DNA of 5,837 nucleotides from Verrucomicrobiota bacterium (GTDB taxonomy: Bacteria > Verrucomicrobiota > Verrucomicrobiia > Opitutales > Opitutaceae): NCBI GenBank assembly GCA_030832235.1, contig JAURJO010000014.1, positions 1-5,837 of the forward strand. The letters are read 5' to 3'. The position numbers and the translations under genes were made by a program. Positions 1 to 5,739 of the stretch are shown here, piece after piece. The first letter of the stretch is position 1. Each line of letters begins with the position of its first letter. Below the pieces are notes generated by a model, which worked only from the letters and a program-made list of their open reading frames with translations, had not been told where the DNA came from and made no database searches.

Positions 1-10
1 GATTAGGGAC

Positions 11-24
11 CCGGTTTCGACCGG
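11..24. other. Small perfect hairpin with TTCG loop
   Basis: CCGGT (11-15) pairs with ACCGG (20-24) around a TTCG tetraloop. An outer ATTAG (2-6) can also pair with CTAAT (33-37), so the whole 2-37 segment could fold as a two-level structure. There is no T-run directly after it on either strand, so terminator function is only a guess. Confidence 0.3.
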
Positions 25-77
25 AGGATCGGCTAATTGAAAGAACCCTTTGGTTGCGGCTCCACCTGGATAGGGGC

Positions 78-110
78 CACCCGGCTCGGTTTCGTGGCTC
101 GGGTGCTTTT
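78..110 (+). terminator. Possible weak terminator hairpin
   Basis: CACCCG (78-83) pairs with CGGGTG (100-105) over a 16-base loop, and CTTTT follows at 106-110. The short T-run is on the plus strand, so it would suit a gene entering from the left edge and converging on the DCC-domain gene. The stem is only six pairs and the loop is large, so this is weak. Confidence 0.25.
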
Positions 111-126
111 CGCGGCTTTCCCGCGC

Positions 127-1155
127 TTACCGCAGGAATCGCTTCTCCCAGGCCAGCTCGTCGGCCGGCGCTCCAACGCGCGGCGGATTGAAGACCCCGC
201 GCACCCGGGCAACCCCGCGATAGACCGCGTCGGTCCACGTCCGCGGCAGGATCCGTAGCCAGGAGAGAACGCGGCAAATCCCTCCGGGCTCGTCGGCCGC
301 TGCGAACGCGCCGGCGGAGCGAAGCAGCGGCTCAAGACTCTCCGGCCGCTCCCAATCAGGCACGAACACCAGGCTGTCGAAATCCGCGGTCGGCAGGCCC
401 CGAGCCCGCAAGTACACCTGCGCAGCGGGTCCCTGCAGCGGGGAAAAGCGCAGCCGTCCCGAGTCGTCCTCCCGTAGCAACCGCCGCACGAGGGCGGCGC
501 ATAGCCCGCATTCGCCGTCGTAGAGGAGCACCGGTCGACGCGCATCGTCCCGCGCCGGCAGCCAACGGACGTCCAAAGAGAGGATTTGGAGCAGCAGGAG
601 TCCGAGTGCCACGGGCCACGCTCCGTGAAGAAGCAACGCCTCGCCAAGCGTCATGACGCCGAGCACGAGCCACGCCGGAACGCTCGCCGGCGGTATCGCG
701 AGCAAAGCCAGCAACACGAGGTGCGCGGTGGCCAGCGGTGCCGGCAGGACAGGTCGAAGCACACCCGCCGGCAGCCAAGCCGAGGCCAACCAAAACAAAT
801 GCCCCCCGGCCAAGACCCCCCACACGCCCATCCGCCACCCTCGAAACCCCAACGCGCCGCCAACCTCTTGTCGCTCACCGCGCCCACGTAAGATATCCGC
901 CTCCGGCAAAACAGCGAACAGGACGAACAATGCGAACAGCGGTGCGTCAGCCGCCACCGGCACGCCGGCTAACCCCGCGACGATTAATCCCGCCGCCGCG
1001 TACCTGCGATAGATTCCGAGTAGCACGGCGGCGGACAGCACGGCGCCGGCTCCCGACCAGACGTCTCCGAAACGCGCGAACGCACAGATCCCGAGACCGA
1101 CGCGTACCGACGCGAGCTGCAGCGGCGTGAAAACGGGAGACGCGGGCTTGATCAT
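127..1155 (-). CDS. Membrane protein with C-terminal DCC (DUF393) thiol-disulfide oxidoreductase domain
   Basis: The product has 342 residues in two parts. Residues 1 to about 197 are strongly hydrophobic, with roughly five or six membrane segments (about 33-48, 52-68, 71-84, 110-130, 140-156, 161-193). From about 207 there is a DCC-family domain: VLLYDGECGLC at 209-219 gives the family's DGxCxxC motif, with Cys216 and Cys219 as the predicted redox pair, followed by a family-typical stretch around FSPLQG (237-242). The DCC family is named for a thioredoxin-like fold and putative thiol-disulfide exchange; no substrate is known. The membrane half faintly resembles HTTM/DoxX-type regions found with DCC domains in other proteins, but I cannot assign it firmly. 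The ATG at 1155 is the first start and gives the full membrane region; I see no ribosome binding site. It is the last gene of the three-gene minus-strand cluster, 49 bases after the DUF1080 gene. The N-terminal family is the uncertain part. Confidence 0.85.
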   Translation of the reverse strand: MIKPASPVFTPLQLASVRVGLGICAFARFGDVWSGAGAVLSAAVLLGIYRRYAAAGLIVAGLAGVPVAADAPLFALFVLFAVLPEADILRGRGERQEVGGALGFRGWRMGVWGVLAGGHLFWLASAWLPAGVLRPVLPAPLATAHLVLLALLAIPPASVPAWLVLGVMTLGEALLLHGAWPVALGLLLLQILSLDVRWLPARDDARRPVLLYDGECGLCAALVRRLLREDDSGRLRFSPLQGPAAQVYLRARGLPTADFDSLVFVPDWERPESLEPLLRSAGAFAAADEPGGICRVLSWLRILPRTWTDAVYRGVARVRGVFNPPRVGAPADELAWEKRFLR

Positions 1156-1173
1156 GACTGCCGCGGCTCAGGA

Positions 1174-1200
1174 CGCCGGAACCGCGGGCCCGCGCCGGCC
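1174..1200. other. GC-rich palindrome between two minus-strand genes
   Basis: The gap between the DUF1080 stop and the DCC-gene start holds a perfect 12-base palindrome, CGCGGGCCCGCG (1183-1194). Flanking CCGG blocks (1176-1179 and 1195-1198) could extend the stem with a three-base bulge. There is no T-run. It could reduce read-through or stabilise the upstream message end, but in GC-rich DNA such a palindrome can also arise by chance. Confidence 0.3.
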
Positions 1201-1204
1201 GCGC

Positions 1205-1987
1205 TCAGTTCTCCCGCGCGAACGCGGTGTTCGAACGCACGAGGTCCATCTCCTTGATCCAGATATTGCGGTAGCGCACGTCGTGACCCTCGCACTGCAG
1301 TTTAAGCCCGCCCGGAACATCGGTGATGCCCTTGCCTCCGTCGTTGCCGCCATCGATTCCGGAATTGGCGCCGCCCCAGACCTGTTGGATTTCCTGGTGC
1401 GCGTGAATCTTCACGCCGTTGAAGAACATCGTGACCCGAGCCTTCTCGATGAGTTTGCCGTCCTTGAACCGGGCGGCGCGGAATACGATATCGTAAGCGT
1501 TCCACTGCCGCACGCCTTTGTAGAGATAATAGGGCGAGGGCGTCTCGTTGATCACGGCGCCCATGCCATGCTTGGTGCCGTCGCCATCCTGGATCTGGAT
1601 CTCGTAGCGGTTCTGCAGGTAGACCCCGCTGTTGCCGCCCTCGTTCATCACGCAGAACTCCACGTGCAGGCGGAAATCACGGTAGGCCTTCTTCGTGACG
1701 ATGTCGGCGGCTCCGTAACGCCCCTTCGGGGCGGCGGGATCAAACGTCATCAGCGCCGTGCCCTTGTCGACGGGGTCCTCGACGATCCGCCACTTGATGG
1801 GCAGCGAGGAGGCGAAGCGCGGTCCCTCCCAGTAGGTCCACTTGGCGTCGAGCATCTCGCGCGTGCCGTCGAAAAGCATCTCGGCCCCCGGCAGGGGCTT
1901 GGCGCCGACGCCGACGTCGGCCCGGGCGGGCGACCACGACAGCAGGGCGAAGGCGGCGAGGAGGATGGAACGGGAGAGGCGGGGCAT
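1205..1987 (-). CDS. Secreted DUF1080 / 3-keto-disaccharide hydrolase-like protein
   Basis: The product has 260 residues and matches the DUF1080 family (Pfam name 3-keto-disaccharide hydrolase), a concanavalin-like beta-sandwich family abundant in Verrucomicrobiota, Planctomycetota and Bacteroidota. A signal peptide is evident: basic MPRLSR, a hydrophobic core to about residue 18, and likely cleavage after ARA at 23. Family hallmarks follow in order: LFDG at 38-41, DFRLHVEF at 104-111, GGNSGVYLQNRYEIQIQD at 117-134, WNAYDIVFRAARF at 162-174, ARVTMFFNGV at 183-192, and the closing GGLKLQCEGHDVRYRNIWIK at 226-245. A glycine/asparagine-rich segment at 205-219 sits where family members have a variable loop. 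The expected role is sugar binding or hydrolysis outside the cytoplasm; the exact substrate cannot be read from the sequence. The gene starts 22 bases after the FKBP stop codon, with no clear ribosome binding site, and is probably co-transcribed with it. Confidence 0.93.
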   Translation of the reverse strand: MPRLSRSILLAAFALLSWSPARADVGVGAKPLPGAEMLFDGTREMLDAKWTYWEGPRFASSLPIKWRIVEDPVDKGTALMTFDPAAPKGRYGAADIVTKKAYRDFRLHVEFCVMNEGGNSGVYLQNRYEIQIQDGDGTKHGMGAVINETPSPYYLYKGVRQWNAYDIVFRAARFKDGKLIEKARVTMFFNGVKIHAHQEIQQVWGGANSGIDGGNDGGKGITDVPGGLKLQCEGHDVRYRNIWIKEMDLVRSNTAFAREN

Positions 1988-2009
1988 GGGGCGGAAAAAG
2001 CGGGCGGAC

Positions 2010-2483
2010 TCAGTCCTTGCTGAAGCTCAGCAACTCGATCTCGAAAACCAGCGTGGCATTGCGGCCGATCTTGGGCGGCTGGCCGCGGGTGCCGTAGCCC
2101 ATCTCCGGCGGGATGATGACGAGCCGTTTTTCGCCGCGCTTCATCAGCTGCAGCACCTGCTCCCAGCCCTCGATCACCATCTCGCGGCGCACGCGGAAGG
2201 TGAAGGGCTTGTCCGCCTCGGTCGCCTGGTCGAAGACCGTCCCGTCGAGCAGCTTGCCGACGTACAACACGTTGACCTTTTCGCCGGGCTTCGGCGTGTC
2301 GCCCTGACCTTCCTTGAGGATGACGTACCGGATGCCGGTGGTCGTCTTCTTTGCGCCGGGCCAGGTCTTCTCGACGACCTCGAGGTCGGCCGGCGGCAAC
2401 TTCTCGCGCTGGGCCCGGAGCGCGGGCGCGGCGGCGAGAAGGAAACAAAATGACGCGATGAAAAGGCGGGCGGAGAACTTCAC
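2010..2483 (-). CDS. Exported FKBP-type peptidyl-prolyl cis-trans isomerase
   Basis: The product has 157 residues from a GTG start at 2483. It would catalyse proline cis-trans isomerisation during folding of exported proteins. Residues 1-25 form a signal peptide (VKFSARLF, then a hydrophobic stretch, likely cleavage after ALRA at 24). The FKBP domain covers about 48-155. Residues matching the FKBP12 active pocket are all present by alignment: Tyr74, Phe84-Asp85 in the DGTVFD motif, Val103-Ile104, Trp107, Tyr130 in PPEMGYG, and Phe147. It therefore looks catalytically competent. I chose GTG because it immediately precedes the signal peptide; the same frame stays open to an ATG at 2846, but that extension is antisense to the dehydrogenase and has no signal-peptide logic. 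It is the first gene of the minus-strand cluster, divergent from the dehydrogenase with 61 bases between starts. No strong ribosome binding site is visible. Confidence 0.93.
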   Translation of the reverse strand: MKFSARLFIASFCFLLAAAPALRAQREKLPPADLEVVEKTWPGAKKTTTGIRYVILKEGQGDTPKPGEKVNVLYVGKLLDGTVFDQATEADKPFTFRVRREMVIEGWEQVLQLMKRGEKRLVIIPPEMGYGTRGQPPKIGRNATLVFEIELLSFSKD

Positions 2484-2491
2484 GGGTGTCG

Positions 2492-2506
2492 CGGAAGAAG
2501 CTTCCG
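2492..2506. repeat. Inverted repeat in divergent promoter region
   Basis: CGGAAG (2492-2497) and CTTCCG (2501-2506) form a perfect six-base inverted repeat around AAG. It lies 9-23 bases upstream of the FKBP start codon and overlaps the first 9-base repeat unit by two bases. It could be an operator or a small 5'-leader hairpin in the FKBP message. No regulator is identifiable here. Confidence 0.4.
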
Positions 2507-2531
2507 GATCGGTGCCATCCGTGCAATCGGT
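2505..2531. repeat. Three degenerate 9-base tandem units (consensus gSMATCSGT)
   Basis: Three consecutive 9-base units are visible: CGGATCGGT (2505-2513), GCCATCCGT (2514-2522) and GCAATCGGT (2523-2531). They share a core ATCSGT (S is C or G) in constant phase. From memory, similar short intergenic strings such as ATCCGTGNAATCCGTGG occur repeatedly in Verrucomicrobiota and related genomes, but I cannot confirm that here. The array fills most of the 61-base space between the FKBP and dehydrogenase starts. Confidence 0.6.
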
Positions 2532-2541
2532 GGTCAAAGTT

Positions 2542-2547
2542 ATTATG
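2542..2547 (-). promoter_or_regulatory. Possible -10 box for the FKBP cluster
   Basis: The minus strand reads CATAAT, five of six matches to TATAAT, in the only AT-rich patch of the divergent region. Transcription from it would begin near 2535 and give a leader of about 50 bases containing the 9-base repeats and the inverted repeat. No TTGACA-like box is found at the proper distance, and the site overlaps the dehydrogenase start codon, so this is tentative. Confidence 0.25.
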
Positions 2548-3516
2548 CCCCGCCCCACCGTCGCGATCGTCTGCCCCCGTGAATTCAAGTTCACCGACCA
2601 CGAAGCCTCGATCGAGCGGCCCGTGCTTGGCGAGGTCGCTGACGTCACCACCGTGTGGCTCGGCTTCAACGATCCCTTCCCGGCGGAGGTGCTGGGCGCC
2701 GACGCCCTCATTCTCTGGCACGGCCCGCTCGTGACGGCGGATGTGGTCGCGGGATTGAAGCGCTGCCGCGCGATCGTGCGCAACGGCGTGGGCTTCGACA
2801 GCGTGGATCTCGCCGCGGCGACGCGGGCCGGGATTCCGGTGTGCAACGTGCCGGACTACGGCACGGAGGAGGTCGCGGACCACGCGCTGGCGCTCACGCT
2901 CGCGCTGTACCGGCAACTCTTCCCGCTCGACGCCGAGGCGAAGCGTCTCGGCTGGCGGATCACCGTGCAGCACCGCATGCGCCGGTTGAACACCCAGACC
3001 TTCGGCATCGTCGGCCTCGGCCGCATCGGCACCGCGACGGCGTTGCGCGCGAAGGCGTTCGGCTTCCGCGTGGTCTTTTTCGATCCGCACGTTCCGACAG
3101 GGACGCACAAGGCGCTTGGCATCGAACGGGCCGGAACCCTCGCGGAACTGCTGGCGACGTCGGACACGATCTCGATCCACTGCCCGCTCACGGCCGCGAC
3201 GCGGGGGATGATCGGCGAGCGTGAGATCGCGGCAATGCGGCCGGGGGCGTTTCTCGTTAACACCGCGCGTGGCGACATTGTGCGCAAAGCGCCGCTCTTC
3301 GCGGCGCTGCGCGCAGGACATCTCGGCGGGGCGGGCCTCGACGTGGTCGAGGACGAACCCCTGCGCACGGCCGAGGAGGCGGCGACGCCCAACCTCATCG
3401 TCACCTGCCACGCGGCGTTCTGCAGCCCGGAGGGCATGGTCGAGATGCGGACGACCTCGGCGCGGATCGCGCGCGCGGCCGTGCTCGGAGAATCGGTCTG
3501 GAACCGCGTGAACTGA
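2545..3516 (+). CDS. D-2-hydroxyacid dehydrogenase, CtBP-like, NAD-dependent
   Basis: The product has 323 residues, the usual full length for the family. These cytosolic enzymes interconvert 2-oxoacids and D-2-hydroxyacids using NAD(H). The N-terminal substrate domain includes RNGVGFDSVDL at 79-89 and NVPDYGTEEVADHALAL at 101-117, which are close to the C-terminal-binding-protein (CtBP) branch. The nucleotide-binding domain has GLGRIG at 157-162 and, at the end of the second strand, Asp180 in FFDP, an acidic residue that favours NAD over NADP. Catalytic residues are all present: Arg242 in NTARGD, Glu271 in EDEP and His289 in TCHAAF. The ATG at 2545 begins the first beta strand directly (MPRPTVAIVC); the frame is open upstream to 2314 but that part is antisense to the FKBP gene. 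The substrate is not predictable: CtBP-like members include phosphoglycerate, glyoxylate/hydroxypyruvate and other 2-oxoacid enzymes. It is a single-gene unit divergent from the FKBP cluster. Confidence 0.95.
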   Translation: MPRPTVAIVCPREFKFTDHEASIERPVLGEVADVTTVWLGFNDPFPAEVLGADALILWHGPLVTADVVAGLKRCRAIVRNGVGFDSVDLAAATRAGIPVCNVPDYGTEEVADHALALTLALYRQLFPLDAEAKRLGWRITVQHRMRRLNTQTFGIVGLGRIGTATALRAKAFGFRVVFFDPHVPTGTHKALGIERAGTLAELLATSDTISIHCPLTAATRGMIGEREIAAMRPGAFLVNTARGDIVRKAPLFAALRAGHLGGAGLDVVEDEPLRTAEEAATPNLIVTCHAAFCSPEGMVEMRTTSARIARAAVLGESVWNRVN

Positions 3517-3546
3517 ACCCGCCGCCCGCTGGGGGGCTTCGCGGTT
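3516..3546 (+). terminator. Imperfect hairpin after the dehydrogenase gene
   Basis: AACC (3516-3519) can pair with GGTT (3543-3546), and inside it GCCC (3524-3527) pairs with GGGC (3534-3537), with bulges between. The hairpin starts at the dehydrogenase stop codon and lacks a T-run. It overlaps the TTGACA of the next gene's candidate promoter. It is a plausible but weak terminator. Confidence 0.3.
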
Positions 3547-3575
3547 GACACGCCGAGCGACGGTCCGGTCACACT
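3545..3575 (+). promoter_or_regulatory. Candidate promoter for the SLOG-like membrane gene
   Basis: A perfect -35 hexamer TTGACA lies at 3545-3550. The best -10 candidate is CACACT at 3570-3575 (three of six matches, 19-base spacing), which is poor. If used, transcription would start within a few bases of the ATG at 3585, giving a leaderless or nearly leaderless message. That fits the absence of any Shine-Dalgarno sequence before this gene. The perfect -35 box supports it; the -10 box is the weak point. Confidence 0.45.
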
Positions 3576-3584
3576 CGCGCCCGC

Positions 3585-5063
3585 ATGGCCGAGCCCCTTC
3601 CCCTGCCCGTCTTCCACGTCGTCGGATTCACCGGCCACCGCCAACTGCGCGACCCCGCGGGAGTGGCGCGGAAGATCGGGGAAGTCCTCGCCGAGCTGCG
3701 CGGCCGGGGTGGCGCTGACTGGATCGCGCTTTCGTCGGTCGCGGAGGGAGCGGATCTGGTTTTCGCCCGCACCGCACGGAAGCTCGGACTCGGCTGGGAG
3801 GCGCTGCTGCCCCTGCCGCCGGCGGATTTCCGGACGGATTTCTCCCCGGAGACCTGGCGCGATGTTGAGCAGCTGCTGACGGAAGCGGAGCACGTGCGGG
3901 TGGTGAGCGAGGCGGCGCCGCGCGAGGACGCGTACCTCGATTGCGGAATGGAGACGGTCAACCACTGCGACGTGCTTCTCGCGGTCTGGGACGGCGCGCC
4001 GGCACGCGGCCGGGGCGGCACGGCGGACATCGTGATCTACGCCCGGGAACTTGGGCGGCCGATCGTGATCATCGATCCGGAGACCCTCGCCGTGCGGCGA
4101 GAGAATCTTGAACGGCTGAAGGTGGGGGACCCGCACCTCGATTTCCTGAACCGCCTGCCGGCAGCCGGGGCGCCGACCGCCGATCAGGATTCCGGGCGGG
4201 CGACGGTGCGGGCGTTCCAGGCGCGCACGGACCGGGCGGCCTCAGCGAACGCCCCGCATGACAAGCGCTTGGTGGCGCTGACGATTTGGCTGCACGTGCT
4301 CGCCACCGCGCTGGCGACGGCGGGACTCGCGTTCGACCTGCACCTGGCCGCCCTGCCTTGGGGCAAGCTTTCCTGCCTGCTCGCCGCGCTGGGTTTGGCG
4401 ACGCTGGTGCGTCATCGCCGGGAGCAACACGACTGGGTGCGCTGCCGGCTGGCGGCGGAAGTCTCGCGCAGCACGCTCGCCACGTGGGGAATGCCGCGCC
4501 AGCTGCGTATACCGGGGGATTCCGGCTGGCCGGGGCTCGAGCCGCTCTGCCGCTCGCTCGACGTCCTGCAACGGCGCGCGGCGCGCGCCCATCCGGTCAC
4601 GTTCGCCAGCTTCAAGGAGCATTACATCAAGGAACGCATCGACGGGCAGCTTTCGTACTTCGCGCGCCAGCAGGGACGGGCGTTCCCGCAACGGGAGCGG
4701 CTGCGCCGCGGCTTCTTCATCTGCTCGCTGCTGGCGCTGTGTTTCACGGCCGCGTACGCGTCGCACAGCCTGATGCCGGAACTTTCCGCCCCGCGCTGGG
4801 TGCAATCGTGGATCTACGCCTTCGGCCCGATCCTGCTGCCCGTGCTCGCGGCGGCGTTCATGTCCCTCGTCCACGTCAACGACCTGCACCGCCGCGTCGC
4901 CCGCTACGAGGAGCTGCGCGGCCGCCTGGAAGCCGCGCGAAAGGAGGCCAGCCACGCCCAAACCTGGGGCGCCCTCGAGCGCGTGGTCGCCCGCGTCGAG
5001 CGCGCGCTGCTGCAGGAGGTCTTCGAGTGGCACTCGCTCACCAGCCTGAGTGAGGCCCATTGA
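3585..5063 (+). CDS. SLOG-like nucleotide-sensor domain fused to four-helix SLATT-like membrane region
   Basis: The product has 492 residues. Residues about 9-165 form a Rossmann-like domain: VVGFTGHR (12-19) after the first strand, SSVAEGADLVFA (50-61), CDVLLAVWDG (128-137), then GRGGTADIVIYARELGRPI (142-160). This pattern matches the SLOG superfamily (DprA/LOG-related), proposed to bind nucleotides or nucleotide-derived signals. Residues about 166-225 are a polar linker. Membrane helices are predicted at about 228-250 and 257-275, and again at 376-394 and 408-430. Between the pairs are WVRCRLAAEVSRS (284-296) and YIKERIDGQLSYF (347-359); after the last is a charged, probably coiled-coil tail (434-480) ending in FEWHSL. 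Two-helix modules of this sort resemble SLATT effectors associated with SLOG domains in predicted conflict systems. The inferred role is a membrane effector gated by a cytosolic nucleotide signal, perhaps altering membrane integrity. No partner such as a nucleotide cyclase is visible in the window. The start codon directly precedes the first strand and lacks a ribosome binding site. Domain order is clear; function is inference. Confidence 0.85.
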   Translation: MAEPLPLPVFHVVGFTGHRQLRDPAGVARKIGEVLAELRGRGGADWIALSSVAEGADLVFARTARKLGLGWEALLPLPPADFRTDFSPETWRDVEQLLTEAEHVRVVSEAAPREDAYLDCGMETVNHCDVLLAVWDGAPARGRGGTADIVIYARELGRPIVIIDPETLAVRRENLERLKVGDPHLDFLNRLPAAGAPTADQDSGRATVRAFQARTDRAASANAPHDKRLVALTIWLHVLATALATAGLAFDLHLAALPWGKLSCLLAALGLATLVRHRREQHDWVRCRLAAEVSRSTLATWGMPRQLRIPGDSGWPGLEPLCRSLDVLQRRAARAHPVTFASFKEHYIKERIDGQLSYFARQQGRAFPQRERLRRGFFICSLLALCFTAAYASHSLMPELSAPRWVQSWIYAFGPILLPVLAAAFMSLVHVNDLHRRVARYEELRGRLEAARKEASHAQTWGALERVVARVERALLQEVFEWHSLTSLSEAH

Positions 5064-5082
5064 GCCCGGCCGCGGCCGGGTT
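5063..5082. terminator. Bidirectional terminator-like palindrome between convergent genes
   Basis: CCCGGCCGCGGCCGGG (5065-5080) is a perfect 16-base palindrome that folds into a stem of six or seven GC pairs. The stem can be extended by a G-T and an A-T pair (5063-5064 with 5081-5082). It sits in the 27 bases between the stops of two convergent genes, the usual place for a shared terminator. There is no T-run on either strand, so termination would depend on the strong stem or on Rho. Confidence 0.5.
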
Positions 5083-5090
5083 GCACCTGC

Positions 5091-5687
5091 TCAGCGCTGC
5101 TTCAGTCGCCGCAGCGCCGCGGTGATCGCCACGGGGTCACACACATCCGGTTTGTAATCGGGCCCCAACCATTCACGCCACTCCCGCCCGAGCTCGGAGG
5201 CGGGATCGTCCAGACAGGAAAGCATGTCGTGGAATGCCACCATGCCGCCGCAATCCTCCGGCGGGCCCGCTCGTTCGCCAGCGAGGCACACCGGATAACG
5301 TCCACGCTTCTCCACGGGACAGGTCGCCTCCACCAGCACGTCGACTTCCCATCCCTCACCGAAATGGTACCGGTACGCGAGGCGCTGACCCTCCTCCAAT
5401 CCGAGATCGGAAAGCATGATGTCGCGATCGTCCTCGACGGGGTTTTCCTCCGAAACGACCGGATTCCCGTAACGCCGGCTGCCCAGAGTGAAAGTGTGCG
5501 TCTGGTAGTCGAACCAGTCGAAAGCCAGCTGGATCGAATCGTGAAGCTGCGAGAGCCAGATCGACTCCCGCACCACCAGCCGCCGCCAGATGCGCGGCTC
5601 GCAGCCCTGGACCTGCAGCAGCAGCGTCAACGCCCGTCCGACGGTGCGTTTGCGCCGCGTGCCGCGGCCTTCGTGCAGGGAAATCAT
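5091..5687 (-). CDS. Plasmid pRiA4b ORF-3-like protein
   Basis: The product has 198 residues and belongs to the pRiA4b ORF-3-like family (Pfam PF07929), named for an open reading frame on an Agrobacterium rhizogenes plasmid. The family is widespread on chromosomes and mobile DNA, and its biochemical function is not established. Hallmarks appear in order: PRIWRRLVV at 31-39, LHDSIQLAFDWFDYQTHTF at 48-66, YRYHFGEGWEVDVLVE at 105-120, and the cysteine-containing YPVCLAGERAGPPEDCGG at 131-148. No signal peptide or membrane helix is present, so it is probably cytosolic. I chose the ATG at 5687 because the frame upstream to 5825 overlaps the tail of the neighbouring gene and shows no family content. 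A GGAAGG sequence (minus strand, 5699-5704) lies 11 bases before this ATG, the best ribosome binding site in the window. The first 20 residues (with RGTRRKR) are basic and lie outside the recognised domain; a slightly later start cannot be excluded. Confidence 0.9.
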   Translation of the reverse strand: MISLHEGRGTRRKRTVGRALTLLLQVQGCEPRIWRRLVVRESIWLSQLHDSIQLAFDWFDYQTHTFTLGSRRYGNPVVSEENPVEDDRDIMLSDLGLEEGQRLAYRYHFGEGWEVDVLVEATCPVEKRGRYPVCLAGERAGPPEDCGGMVAFHDMLSCLDDPASELGREWREWLGPDYKPDVCDPVAITAALRRLKQR

Positions 5688-5739
5688 GCCCGAGGAAACC
5701 TTCCCCGCTCCGGCCACGCAAGCGCCGGTCCGAACGGCA

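Larger units (their letters stand above)
1..126. other. Left-edge non-coding stretch
   Basis: I find no convincing gene here. Short open frames exist on both strands, but none has recognisable protein content or a sensible start. The stretch lies just past the stop codon of the minus-strand DCC-domain gene and contains two hairpins, listed separately. A short plus-strand frame reads into a stop at 38-40 and could be the tail of a gene lying left of the window, but twelve codons are not enough to tell. Confidence 0.5.

Noticed and set aside
13..21. GGTTTCGAC, similar to the 5' signature of tmRNA
   Set aside because: The downstream tmRNA landmarks (the conserved stretch after the 5' pairing region and a tag-peptide frame) are absent, and the match lies inside a simple hairpin. 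The T-arm-like look also fails because the loop is four bases, not seven.
1127..2023. Plus-strand open frame of 298 codons
   Set aside because: It is antisense to the DUF1080 gene, which has a signal peptide and full family motifs. The plus-strand translation has no recognisable domain.
2484..2846. Upstream extension of the FKBP frame to an ATG at 2846
   Set aside because: It would run antisense through the dehydrogenase N-terminus and put about 120 unrelated residues before an evident signal peptide. The GTG at 2483 is a better start.
1750..3411. Long minus-strand open frame of 553 codons
   Set aside because: It overlaps three well-supported genes in other frames, is arginine-rich and low in complexity, and has no recognisable domain. 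It is a product of high GC content.
2856..4136. Minus-strand open frame of 426 codons
   Set aside because: It is antisense to the catalytic half of the dehydrogenase and to the SLOG-like domain, both with clear motifs. Its own translation shows no family features.
4242..5060. Minus-strand open frame of 272 codons
   Set aside because: It is antisense to the membrane half of the SLOG-like gene. The composition is dominated by Arg, Gln, Glu and Ala, as expected from the opposite strand of GC-rich coding sequence.
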